Source: Saccharothrix sp. NRRL B-16314
GTDB taxonomy: Bacteria; Actinomycetota; Actinomycetes; Mycobacteriales; Pseudonocardiaceae
Length of the DNA stretch: 64,000 nucleotides
Reading direction: 5' to 3'
Assembly (NCBI RefSeq): GCF_000716595.1
Contig: NZ_JNXC01000014.1
Location: 62,001-126,000 of the forward strand
The translations under genes were made by a program, and so were the position numbers. This document shows, piece after piece, positions 1 through 7,688 of the stretch. Every line of letters starts with the position of its first letter. The first letter of the stretch is position 1. The notes under the pieces were generated by a model that saw only the letters and a program-made list of their open reading frames with translations, made no database searches and had not been told where the DNA came from.

Positions 1-694
1 TCAGCCGCCGCGCTTCCAGCGGCAGCACGAGGTAGAGCTGGTTCTGGAGCACGAACATGCCGGTGAGCGCACCCGTGAACGCCAGGAACCTGCGGTCGGC
101 CAGGCACTCGCGCCAGTCGTCCAGCACGGTGCCCTGGTGCGGCGGGGCCGGTCGGGCGGGCAGCACGACCGCCTGCACGACCGTCAGCACGGCGAAGATC
201 CCGGCCGCCACCAGCGCCGCGAGCCTGAAGTCCCACAGCATGAGCAGGCTGCCGAGCAGCGGACCCGTCAGCGCACCCGCCTGCCCGTAGATGTTGAACA
301 GCGCGAACGCCCCCGCGCGGTCCGCCGACTCCTCGGCGATGTAGGCGCGGACGGCCGGGTTGAACAGCGCACCGGCCAGTCCACTGAGGACGGACGCGGC
401 CAGCAGCAGCACCACCGATCCGCCCGCCGCGAAGAGCCCGAACCCGACCGCTCGCACCGCGCAGCCCGCGATGATCACGCGACGCGGCCCGAGCCGGTCG
501 GACGCCGAGCCGCCGAGCAGGAACAGCCCCTGCTGGCTCAACGTCCGCACGCCGAGCACCAGGCCGATCGTCGCCACCGACAGGCCGAGGTCGCCCAGGT
601 GCGTGGCCAGGTAGGGGATGAGCAGGTAGAAGCCGGTGTTCACGCCGAACTGGTTGACCAGCAGCACGCGCACCGACAGCGGGAAGCGCTTCAT
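1..694 (-). CDS. MFS transporter, N-terminal part (runs off left edge)
   Basis: Major facilitator superfamily transporter; only the first ~231 codons are inside the window. The protein opens with a short basic stretch and then alternating hydrophobic helices; the loop GSASDRLGPRR at about residues 62-72 matches the MFS motif A between helices 2 and 3. The ATG at 694 overlaps the stop codon of the upstream enolase-like gene (ATGA), so it is the last visible gene of the five-gene metal-box operon that starts at 4839. In that context an exporter of the operon's product, or an importer of its metal complex, is likely; the sequence alone does not decide direction. Family assignment is firm, substrate is inferred. 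Confidence 0.85.
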   Translation of the reverse strand, partial: MKRFPLSVRVLLVNQFGVNTGFYLLIPYLATHLGDLGLSVATIGLVLGVRTLSQQGLFLLGGSASDRLGPRRVIIAGCAVRAVGFGLFAAGGSVVLLLAASVLSGLAGALFNPAVRAYIAEESADRAGAFALFNIYGQAGALTGPLLGSLLMLWDFRLAALVAAGIFAVLTVVQAVVLPARPAPPHQGTVLDDWRECLADRRFLAFTGALTGMFVLQNQLYLVLPLEARRL

Positions 695-1698
695 CGGTGC
701 TCGACCCCGGGTGTCACGCCGAGACCGGGCGCGCCCGACAGCCGCAGCGTGCCGTCCTCACCGCCGATGCCGGTCCACGGGTCGTCCGCGAGCAGGAGGT
801 GGCCGTCCAGGTCGACCCAGCGGGCGTAGCCGGTCAGGTGCACGGCCGGCGCGATGCCGAGCGAGCTGGCCACCAGGCAGCCGAGCATCACGTCCAGGCC
901 GGACGCGCGGGCGACATCGATGATCTCGCGGGCGGCGGTGATCCCGCCGCACTTGGCCAGCTTGACGTTCACCCCGTCGACCAGCCCCGCCAGCGCCCGC
1001 ACGTCGTCCGCCGTCGCCGCATCCTCGTCCGCGATCAACGGCACTGGGCACCGCTCGCGCAGCCACGCCAGCTCGTCCCACTGGCCGGGCGCGATCGGCT
1101 GCTCCAGGGCGTCGACGCCGGTGAGCTGGTCGACCACTCGCACGGCCTGCTCGGCGGTCCACCCGCCGTTGGGGTCGAGGATGAGCCGGGCTTCCGGCGC
1201 GGCGACCCGGACCGCGTCGACCGTGGCCACGTCGTGCTCCGAGCCGACCTTGACCTTCAGCACGGTGAACCCGCGCGCGGCCAGGTCGGCGGCCTGCGAG
1301 GCGGCGCTCGCAGGGGCACCGATGCCGATCGTGTAGGCCGTCGGCACGTCGGTCCACTGTGGAACGCCGACGAGCCGGTGCACCGGAACCCCCTGCCGCA
1401 ACGCCCTCAAGTCGTGCAGCGCGGTGTCCACGGCGGCCAGCACACCCGGCGGCAGCTCCGGCAACGTCAACTCGGCGGGGTCGGCGCACTCGGCCACCAC
1501 CGGCGCCAAGTCACGCAACAGCCCGGTGATCCGTTCGACGTCCAGCCCGTAGTACTGGCTCGTCACCACCTCGCCGTGACCGCGCGACCCGTCGCACTCG
1601 ATCACCACGCGCACCGCGTCACGCCGGGCCATCACCGACCGCGAGATGCGCAGCGGCGACCGCAACTCCAACCCGTACACCGTCCAGTCGAGCTTCAC
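691..1698 (-). CDS. Enolase-superfamily epimerase/racemase (L-Ala-D/L-Glu epimerase-like)
   Basis: 335-residue enolase-superfamily protein of the muconate-lactonizing subgroup, closest in style to dipeptide epimerases and N-acylamino acid racemases. The KxK motif (LKVKVG, K148 and K150) is present, followed by metal ligands in LDPNGGW (D175), ALEQP (E199) and ADED (D224/E225) and the NVKLAKCGG motif near 244-252, so the active site looks complete. GTG at 1698 is chosen because it overlaps the stop of the PLP gene (GTGA) and gives the normal family length. It is the fourth gene of the operon; here it probably epimerises an amino acid or dipeptide intermediate. The exact substrate cannot be read from sequence. 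Confidence 0.85.
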   Translation of the reverse strand: MKLDWTVYGLELRSPLRISRSVMARRDAVRVVIECDGSRGHGEVVTSQYYGLDVERITGLLRDLAPVVAECADPAELTLPELPPGVLAAVDTALHDLRALRQGVPVHRLVGVPQWTDVPTAYTIGIGAPASAASQAADLAARGFTVLKVKVGSEHDVATVDAVRVAAPEARLILDPNGGWTAEQAVRVVDQLTGVDALEQPIAPGQWDELAWLRERCPVPLIADEDAATADDVRALAGLVDGVNVKLAKCGGITAAREIIDVARASGLDVMLGCLVASSLGIAPAVHLTGYARWVDLDGHLLLADDPWTGIGGEDGTLRLSGAPGLGVTPGVEHR

Positions 1699-2762
1699 GC
1701 GGGCACCCCGACTGCCTTCGGCGCGTACACCGAGCGGCACCTGGCCCAGCTGGTGACCTCGATCTCGGCGGTGTCCGCGATCTCCACCGGTCGGTCCTCC
1801 GGCGTGCCCAGCAGACCGCGTGACCGGCAGAAATCGTCGTCGAAGATGGTGCCGAGGTAGCGGTGCGGCCCGTCCGGGAAGATCGTCACCACGGTGGTGC
1901 CCGGCTCGACGCGCGCCACCCACGCCGCCACCAGCGCGACCGCGCCCGTGCTCCACCCGCCGGTGACGAAGCAGTCCCGCGCCAACCGGCGGCAGGCGTC
2001 GACCACCTCCACCGGACCCAGCCAGTGCACCTCATCGAACTCCTCGTAGGCGACGTTGCGCGGGTGGATGCTGCTGCCCAGCCCGCGCATCACCCGAGAC
2101 CGGGCGGGCTGGCCGAAGATCGTCGAGCCGACCGTGTCCACGCCGATCAGCCGCACGTCCGGCCAGTAGCGGCGCAAGGCGGCGACGACCCCGGCGCTGT
2201 GCCCGCCGGTGCCCACGCTGCACACGAGCACGTCGGCGCGGTCCACCTGAGCGGCCAGCTCCTTGGCGAGACCCGTGTACCCGGCGGGGTTGTCCGGGTT
2301 GTTGTACTGGTCCGGCCAGTACGCGCCCGGCAGCCCGCGCAGCACCGACCGGAGCCGGTCCAGCCTGGCCTGCTGCCAGCCACCGGTCGGGTGCGGCCGG
2401 TCCACGATCTCCAGCCGTGCGCCGTGGGCGTGCAGCAGCGCGCGCATCGACGGTTCCAGCTCGTGGTCGACCACCAGCACGACCGGGTGCCCCAACGCCT
2501 GGCCGGCGAACGCCAACCCGAGCCCCAGGGTGCCGCTGGTCGACTCCACGACGACCGCGCCCGGACGCAGTTCACCGCGTTCACGGGCCGCCAGCAGCAT
2601 CGCGACGGCCGAACGCGCCTTCATCCCGCCCGCGCTCAGGCACTCCAGCTTCGCCCAGAAACCGCCGTGGCGGTGGGGGAGCGGGGTGTCGATGCGCGCG
2701 ACGGGCGTGTTGCCCAGCAGGTCGAGCAGGTAGCGGTTCCGGCGAGGAGGCAGCACGGTCAC
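1695..2762 (-). CDS. Cysteine-synthase-family PLP-dependent enzyme
   Basis: 355-residue fold-type II PLP enzyme. K48 in GGMKAR is the expected Schiff-base lysine, STSGTLG (74-80) corresponds to the substrate loop of cysteine synthases, and GTGGHSAG (185-192) is the phosphate-binding loop. About 70 C-terminal residues extend beyond the usual core and contain a DDDFCRSRG stretch. Relatives in metallophore clusters (SbnA of staphyloferrin B) make beta-substituted alanines such as an N-(carboxyethyl)-diaminopropionate from phosphoserine; here an amino-acid building block is the likely product. GTG at 2762 overlaps the stop of the DUF364 gene. Alternative: a primary-metabolism cysteine synthase, made less likely by the operon context. 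Confidence 0.85.
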   Translation of the reverse strand: MTVLPPRRNRYLLDLLGNTPVARIDTPLPHRHGGFWAKLECLSAGGMKARSAVAMLLAARERGELRPGAVVVESTSGTLGLGLAFAGQALGHPVVLVVDHELEPSMRALLHAHGARLEIVDRPHPTGGWQQARLDRLRSVLRGLPGAYWPDQYNNPDNPAGYTGLAKELAAQVDRADVLVCSVGTGGHSAGVVAALRRYWPDVRLIGVDTVGSTIFGQPARSRVMRGLGSSIHPRNVAYEEFDEVHWLGPVEVVDACRRLARDCFVTGGWSTGAVALVAAWVARVEPGTTVVTIFPDGPHRYLGTIFDDDFCRSRGLLGTPEDRPVEIADTAEIEVTSWARCRSVYAPKAVGVPA

Positions 2763-3586
2763 CCGACCCGTTCGGCTCGGTAGTGGTGCAGGGTGGTCGG
2801 GCCGCCGTGCAGCCAGAAGAACGGGTACGGCTCCGCCGACACCGCCGTGACGCCCGAACCGAGGAACCACGGCACGATCGCGCTCGCGGTCTGGGCGAAC
2901 ACCACGACCGGCCGGCCGGCGGCGACCGCCGTGCGCAGCAGCGGTTCGAAGCTGCCGTTGCCGACCGTCATCCCCGAGGCCAGCACCAGGTCGCAGTCCG
3001 CGACGGCGGCCTCGGCGTCGGTCACGACCGGCTCGTCCCACTCGGTGCGACCACCCTTGAGGTCGCACGGCACGTACCGCAGGCCACGCGCGCGCAGGTG
3101 GTGCAGCAGCGAGTTCACCACGCCCACGACCAGCACCCGCTGTCCGGGCACGGCGTCCAGCAGGTCCACGACGGCGGACGCCCGTGCCATCGACTTGGCC
3201 AGCGAGTCACCCGGTCCGACCACCACCTGCCGCGCGGACGACTCGTGCGGGTGCGCGTTCATCAGGTACGCGTCCAGCACCGCCGTCCGGATCGCGGCGT
3301 CGGGGTGGGTGAGCAGGTCCGCGACCGCCTCGCCGACGCAGTCCGTCACGTCCGCTCCCGTCCGGTCGGGCTCGACCGCGCACGATCCGACCGCTTCACC
3401 GACCCGGACGCTGATCACGGTGTTGCGGTACGCCCGACCGCGAGAGACGTGCCGGGCGCCTTGCGTCGTGGTGAACGCGACGCTGACCCGGCACTCGGCC
3501 GGATCGGGTCCGATCACGCCCGAACGGGCCAGCGCGACGAGTTCCGCGACGTCGGTCGGCGCGCGGTGGTCCGACCGGGCCGTCAT
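2759..3586 (-). CDS. DUF4213/DUF364 Rossmann-like protein (putative heavy-metal chelation family)
   Basis: 275-residue protein with the layout of the DUF364 family: an N-terminal region (about 10-95) with conserved RGRAYRNTVISVRVGEAVG, then a Rossmann-like C-terminal half (about 115-260) containing VLVVGVVNSLLHHLRARG and LASGMTVGNGSFEPLL. Pfam describes DUF364 as putative heavy-metal chelation on structural grounds; no reaction is established. ATG at 3586 overlaps the ATP-grasp stop (ATGA), so the two are probably translationally coupled. Its presence under a Zur/Fur-type box is the clearest protein-level hint that this operon deals with a metal. Role in the pathway is unknown. Confidence 0.8.
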   Translation of the reverse strand: MTARSDHRAPTDVAELVALARSGVIGPDPAECRVSVAFTTTQGARHVSRGRAYRNTVISVRVGEAVGSCAVEPDRTGADVTDCVGEAVADLLTHPDAAIRTAVLDAYLMNAHPHESSARQVVVGPGDSLAKSMARASAVVDLLDAVPGQRVLVVGVVNSLLHHLRARGLRYVPCDLKGGRTEWDEPVVTDAEAAVADCDLVLASGMTVGNGSFEPLLRTAVAAGRPVVVFAQTASAIVPWFLGSGVTAVSAEPYPFFWLHGGPTTLHHYRAERVG

Positions 3587-4839
3587 TCCGCGCCCTCGGC
3601 GTACCGGACTTCCAGCGTGCCGACGACGCGTTCCGCCCGGGTCCGCGCGTCGGCGTCCGGCGAGGTGACCATGACGTGGCCGAGGTAGCTGTTGTTGCTG
3701 GTCGGCTCGCCGGCGCGGTGTCCGGCGCCCTTCAGCGCCCAGTCGACCACGTCGGGGTTCACGGCCAGGGCGTCGACGCCGTCGATCCCGGCCAGCACCC
3801 CGGCGTGCGGCGGCAGGAGGAACGAGACGGCCGCGCTGCGCACACCGGTCTCCCGTGCCCGCAGGTCCGGCTGGTGGCCGACGGCGAGTTGGGTGAACAC
3901 GGAAGGCAGGTCGATGCCCGTCACGCGGCGGACCAGCTCGGTGATCCGGTTGCCCGCCGGGCGCGGGTTGACCTCGATCAGCCGGGGGCCGTCGGCGGTC
4001 AGCTTGACCTCGGTGTGCGCCACGGCGGCGTCCAGGCCGAGCGCTTCGATCGCCGCGACGGCCGTGTCGATGGCCGCCGCGCGGTCGACCTTGTCCAGGT
4101 CGGCCGGGAACACGTGGCCGCTCTCCACGAACCACGGGTGTCCGGCCAGGCTCTTGTCCGTCACGCCGACCACGTGCGTGATGCCGTCCACCGTCACGGT
4201 CTCCACGCTCACCTCGGGGCCGACGAGCAGCTCTTCGAGCAGCACGGTCGGCACCCGCTTCTGGCCGCGAGCGTTCACCGGGAACGCCTCCAGGGCCAGG
4301 AACGCCTCGCGCAGCGCGGCCTCGTCCCGCACCGCGCGGACGTGCATCCCGGCGCACAGGTCCACCGGCTTGACCACCAGCGGGTAGCCCAGCTCGGCGG
4401 CGGCCTTCGCGGTGGCGGGCCAGTCCTGGGTGAGGGCGAACCGGGGGCCGGGCACGCCCGCGTCCCGCGTGGTCGTGCGGGTGAGGTCCTTGCGGTAGGC
4501 GCGTTCCACGGCCTGCGGATCGGGGCCGGGCAGGTTCAGGTGCGCGGCGACCGCGGCGACGGTGGAGAGGTAGTAGTCGCAGGAGGAGATCACGCCGTCG
4601 AACGAGAGCACTTCGTGCATGCGCTCCACATAGGACAGCAGTGCGGGCAGGTCGTTGGTCTCGGTGGTGAGCACGTTGTCCGCCGCCAGCAACGGGTGCG
4701 GGTGGGACGGCGCGGCGCGCAGGTAGTGGTGCAGGTCGCGGGTGAGGAAGGTGAACCGGTGGCCTGACTCGTGGATCGCCCGTGGCAGCAGCGAACTCAT
4801 CGCGCCGACCCAGCTCTCGATCATCAACAAGTGCGCCAC
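3583..4839 (-). CDS. ATP-grasp carboxylate-amine ligase
   Basis: 418-residue ATP-grasp protein, first gene of the metal-box operon. ATP-binding elements are visible: YPLVVKPVDLCAGMHV near 155-170, LLEELLVGPEVSVE, and the metal-binding LIEVNPRPAGNRI of the C-terminal subdomain. Enzymes of this type join a carboxylate to an amine through an acyl phosphate (amino-acid ligases, PurK-like proteins). GTG at 4839 is chosen because it has a GGAGGA Shine-Dalgarno 7 nt upstream; the longer reading from 4875 would cover that site. With no NRPS or siderophore synthetase in view, this is the obvious candidate for the bond-forming step. Substrates are not identifiable. Confidence 0.85.
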   Translation of the reverse strand: MAHLLMIESWVGAMSSLLPRAIHESGHRFTFLTRDLHHYLRAAPSHPHPLLAADNVLTTETNDLPALLSYVERMHEVLSFDGVISSCDYYLSTVAAVAAHLNLPGPDPQAVERAYRKDLTRTTTRDAGVPGPRFALTQDWPATAKAAAELGYPLVVKPVDLCAGMHVRAVRDEAALREAFLALEAFPVNARGQKRVPTVLLEELLVGPEVSVETVTVDGITHVVGVTDKSLAGHPWFVESGHVFPADLDKVDRAAAIDTAVAAIEALGLDAAVAHTEVKLTADGPRLIEVNPRPAGNRITELVRRVTGIDLPSVFTQLAVGHQPDLRARETGVRSAAVSFLLPPHAGVLAGIDGVDALAVNPDVVDWALKGAGHRAGEPTSNNSYLGHVMVTSPDADARTRAERVVGTLEVRYAEGAE

Positions 4840-4879
4840 GCGTGCTCCTCCGAGGGGACGGCCGACCGGGACCAAGGAA

Positions 4880-4894
4880 TGGTAATCATTATCA
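4880..4894. promoter_or_regulatory. Zur/Fur-type metal operator palindrome
   Basis: The 15-mer TGGTAATCATTATCA is a 7-1-7 inverted repeat with one mismatched pair, in otherwise very GC-rich DNA. AT-rich 7-1-7 repeats of this form are the classical binding sites of Fur-family repressors; in actinomycetes the form fits Zur better than the iron regulator IdeR/DmdR. It lies 41 nt upstream of the ATP-grasp start and covers the predicted -10. Confidence 0.7.
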
Positions 4895-4915
4895 GTGTCG
4901 TTAGGTTCCCGCCAA
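4888..4915 (-). promoter_or_regulatory. Predicted promoter of the ATP-grasp/DUF364 operon
   Basis: On the minus strand TTGGCG (4915-4910) and GATAAT (4893-4888) are separated by 16 nt. The -10 lies wholly inside the Zur/Fur-type palindrome, which would allow direct repression by occlusion. Predicted by eye. Confidence 0.5.
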
Positions 4916-4947
4916 TCGAGTGATGTGACTCACGCCGGCGCACGAAA

Positions 4948-4981
4948 ATGGCGCCACCCCCCGAGTCGGGGGTGGCGCCAT
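4948..4981 (-). terminator. Rho-independent terminator after the alpha-galactosidase gene
   Basis: A perfect 14-bp stem (ATGGCGCCACCCCC pairing with its complement at 4968-4981) is followed on the minus strand by TTTT. It sits 15 nt past the stop of the GH27 gene and before the metal-box promoter, insulating the two units. Confidence 0.75.
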
Positions 4982-4995
4982 GGGCGAGCGGTCGT

Positions 4996-6987
4996 TCAGC
5001 AGGTGATGGCGGCGGACGCCCAGTCGGCGTGATCGGAGTCGTTGCCGTTCCCGCCATCGGTGACCTGGAGGTCGAGCATCCGCACGCCGGTCAGGTCGGC
5101 GTCGATCGGCACGGCCGCCGAGCCGCCCGTCAGGACCGGGGTGGCGGCGAGTTCACGGCCGTCGCCCACGACCCGGAAGGCGACGCTGCCCCGGCCTTCC
5201 TTCTCGTCGTCCACGCCCACCCGTGCGGAGAACGCCGTGCACGCGAAACCCAGGTAGATGCGGACGGAGGAGGTGGCGTGCACGCCGAGGCCGGTGGCGT
5301 ACTCGACCCCGCCGATGCTGATCGTCCGGCCGTCGCCGGCGGACTGCTCGCCGTTGCTGCGATCGCGCTCCACCGGCCCCCACCCGTTGAGCTCGGACAC
5401 GAACGGGAGACCGGAAACGCCGTTGACGCCCTGGGGCGGGGCGGTCACGAGAGGCGGCGCGACCTCGCTCCAGCGGGCCTGCGCACCCGCTGTGGTGCGG
5501 TAGCCGGCCGCCGCCGTGATCTTCACCGTCGCGGCGGCGGTGATCGTGGTGATCGGCCTGGCCTCGACGGTCCAGGTGGCCGTGAAGCCGTCGCCCGGCC
5601 GCACGGACGGCGTCTCGCGCACCGGGCTGCCGTCGAGCACCCAGCCGTCCGGCACCTGGAGCTGCACCCTGGCCGCCGTCAGCGGTGACGTGCCGTCGTT
5701 GACCAGGCTCGTGGAGACCGTGAACGGGCGGCCGGCCTCGACCAGTTCCGGTCCGGTGAGCGTGAAGGAGGTCAGCGGTGCGAGCTTCGCGCCGCCCGTC
5801 CACACCCGGTAGGCGACCGCGCCGTGCGCCGGGACCGCGCCGCGGATCGTGCCGGCGCTCGCGTGCTCTTCCTTGCTCCACAGATCTTTGACCCGGTACG
5901 CGCGGGCGGCGGGCAGGCCGAGTTCGGCGGCGGTCGCGCCGACGGCGGCGTTGCCCGTGCCGCGGTTGAGCAGGACCACCGCGACCGAGCCGTCGGACAT
6001 GCGCTTGGCCCAGACCTCCTGGTCGCCGTCGTCGCGGATTTTGCGCCCCTGTGCGCCGGACCAGTCCTGGTCGACGTCCAGCAGGTCGCGGTTGAGCAGG
6101 ATGCGCTTGGTCGCGTCGTCCATCGAGCGGACGTCGTTGCCCGCGATCAGCGGCGCGTTGAGCACGGCCCACAGCGCGAAGTGGGCGCGGTACTCGACGT
6201 CGGTCATGCCGCCGTTGCCGACTTCCAGCATGTCCGGGTCGTTCCAGCCGTTCGGGCCCGCGTACTGCTCCAGACCGACCTGCTGGTCGAGGATGCCCAT
6301 CACGGACGTCCAGTTGTCGGAGATGTCGCCGGTGGTCCGCCACAGGTGGCCGCCGACCTCCCGGCCCAGGCCCTCCCACGGCTTGTTCTGACCCCACTCG
6401 CACAAGCTGTAGACGATGTCCCGGCCCGTCTTGCGCAGGGCTTCACCCATCGCGCGGTACCGGTCGAGGGCGGGGCGGTTCTCGTTGAAGCAGTTGTCGT
6501 ACTTGAGGTAGTCCACGCCCCAGTCGGCCCACGTCCGCGCGTCGACGTCCTCGTGGTCGAGGCTGGCCGGGAAGCCCGCGCACGTGTGCGTGCCGGCGGA
6601 GGAGTAGATGCCGAGCTTCAGGCCCTTGGCGTGGACGTAGTCGGCCAAAGCCTTGATACCGCTGGGAAAGCGGACCGGGTCGGCCTGCAGCCTGCCTCCG
6701 GTGTCGCGTTCGCGGGCCATCCAGCAGTCGTCGATGTTGACGTAGCGGTACCCCGCGTCGCGCATCCCGGACGACGCGAGCGCGTCCGCGGTCTGCCGGA
6801 TCAGGTCTTCGTTGATGTCGCAGCCGAACTTGTTCCACGAGTTCCACCCCATCGGCGGCGTGGACGCCAGGTCGACGGCGGTGTTCGCGGGTGTCGCGTC
6901 AACGTCGGCACCGGTGTCGGCGTGGGCTTCGACGGTGACGGAGAGGGGGAGCAGAGCGGATAAGAGCAGCGCTAGAGCACGACGCAT
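4996..6987 (-). CDS. Secreted GH27 alpha-galactosidase with C-terminal NPCBM-type domain
   Basis: 663-residue exported glycoside hydrolase family 27 enzyme that releases terminal alpha-galactosyl residues. Order: signal peptide (1-24, cleavage near AHA-DTG), catalytic barrel opening with TPPMGWNSWNKFGC, nucleophile D164 in LKYDNC, likely acid/base D221 in WRTTGD, a beta-rich C-terminal barrel subdomain, a NEW3-like beta domain (about 385-490), and a C-terminal galactose-binding/NPCBM-like domain (about 530-663) with VEYATGLGVHA. ATG at 6987 is chosen over the GTG at 6993 because AAGGAGG lies 6 nt before it. It is a single-gene unit closed by the hairpin at 4948-4981. Confidence 0.93.
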   Translation of the reverse strand: MRRALALLLSALLPLSVTVEAHADTGADVDATPANTAVDLASTPPMGWNSWNKFGCDINEDLIRQTADALASSGMRDAGYRYVNIDDCWMARERDTGGRLQADPVRFPSGIKALADYVHAKGLKLGIYSSAGTHTCAGFPASLDHEDVDARTWADWGVDYLKYDNCFNENRPALDRYRAMGEALRKTGRDIVYSLCEWGQNKPWEGLGREVGGHLWRTTGDISDNWTSVMGILDQQVGLEQYAGPNGWNDPDMLEVGNGGMTDVEYRAHFALWAVLNAPLIAGNDVRSMDDATKRILLNRDLLDVDQDWSGAQGRKIRDDGDQEVWAKRMSDGSVAVVLLNRGTGNAAVGATAAELGLPAARAYRVKDLWSKEEHASAGTIRGAVPAHGAVAYRVWTGGAKLAPLTSFTLTGPELVEAGRPFTVSTSLVNDGTSPLTAARVQLQVPDGWVLDGSPVRETPSVRPGDGFTATWTVEARPITTITAAATVKITAAAGYRTTAGAQARWSEVAPPLVTAPPQGVNGVSGLPFVSELNGWGPVERDRSNGEQSAGDGRTISIGGVEYATGLGVHATSSVRIYLGFACTAFSARVGVDDEKEGRGSVAFRVVGDGRELAATPVLTGGSAAVPIDADLTGVRMLDLQVTDGGNGNDSDHADWASAAITC

Positions 6988-7051
6988 GAACACCCTCCTT
7001 GGTGCTCGGAAGCACCGGGAGGTGACCGGCGCCCTGTCGAGTGCGGCGCTG

Positions 7052-7096
7052 ACGCTAGGGGGTGGGCGGAGAGGTTTTCAAGAGTTAATTTTCAAG
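7052..7096 (-). promoter_or_regulatory. Possible promoter and direct repeat upstream of the GH27 gene
   Basis: Minus strand TTGAAA (7081-7076) and TAGCGT (7057-7052) are 18 nt apart. The -35 belongs to one of two direct copies of CTTGAAAA (7096-7089 and 7082-7075) spaced 14 nt. The repeat could be an activator or repressor site; no regulator gene is adjacent. Confidence 0.35.
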
Positions 7097-7118
7097 CGGT
7101 AGTAACTCGCCGGGTGAT

Positions 7119-7649
7119 TCAGGCCTTGCGGGCGCGGTAGGCCGCCACGGCGATCCGGTTGCCGCACGTGGTGCTGCAGTAGCGGCGCGATCGGTTGCGG
7201 GACAGGTCCAGGACCAGCCCGCCGCACGTGTCGTCGGCGCAGACGGAGAGCCTGCTCAGCTCGTCCGCCCGGATCACGTCGATCATCGCCATGGCCGTGT
7301 CGACGGCGATCCGGTCGGCGAGCGGGGTGGCCGGATCGGTGGCGTGCAGGTGGTAGTCGAGGCCGTCGTGGCGCACGAGCTGGGGGACGGCGTGGTGCCC
7401 GGCCAGGATCGCGTTGACGATCTCCACGGCGGTGTCGCGGTCGCTGGTCAGGAGTCGCCGCAGGGTGGTGCGCAGTGCGCGGACCGCGTTCAGCTCGGTG
7501 GTGTCGCGGGTGCGTGAGCCGGTGTAGGCGTGCTCGGCGACGAACGCGTCCACGTGAGCCGGTTCGGTCATCGTGTCCGGCTCCTCGGCCGAGTTCACGA
7601 GGGCGACCGCGGCGACCAGCGTTGCGGTCGTGTCATGGGTGAAGAGCAC
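7119..7649 (-). CDS. CGNR zinc-finger (ABATE-domain) putative transcriptional regulator
   Basis: 176-residue protein of the actinobacterial ABATE/CGNR family. The N-terminal helical ABATE-like domain spans about 1-125; the C-terminal CGNR zinc finger reads CADDTCGGLVLDLSRNRSRR followed by YCSTTCGNR, with the four zinc-ligand cysteines in place. The family is thought to act in stress-linked transcription control, but targets are unproven. Start is GTG at 7649, 39 nt from the divergent EamA gene, so it may regulate that exporter; this is inference from position. Confidence 0.8.
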   Translation of the reverse strand: MLFTHDTTATLVAAVALVNSAEEPDTMTEPAHVDAFVAEHAYTGSRTRDTTELNAVRALRTTLRRLLTSDRDTAVEIVNAILAGHHAVPQLVRHDGLDYHLHATDPATPLADRIAVDTAMAMIDVIRADELSRLSVCADDTCGGLVLDLSRNRSRRYCSTTCGNRIAVAAYRARKA

Positions 7650-7650
7650 A

Positions 7651-7679
7651 TTGACAGATTACCGCTCCGGTCCATAGCG
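7651..7679 (+). promoter_or_regulatory. Predicted promoter of the EamA gene, probably leaderless
   Basis: A consensus -35 TTGACA (7651-7656) is followed after 16-17 nt by a weak -10 (CATAGC/ATAGCG). The implied transcription start lies within a few bases of the ATG at 7689 and no Shine-Dalgarno is present, pointing to a leaderless mRNA. The -35 abuts the GTG start of the divergent CGNR gene. Confidence 0.45.
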
Positions 7680-7688
7680 TCATGAGTC

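Noticed and set aside
4901..4907. IdeR/DmdR iron box
   Set aside because: Only the half site TTAGGTT is present; the second half of the 19-bp palindrome is missing.
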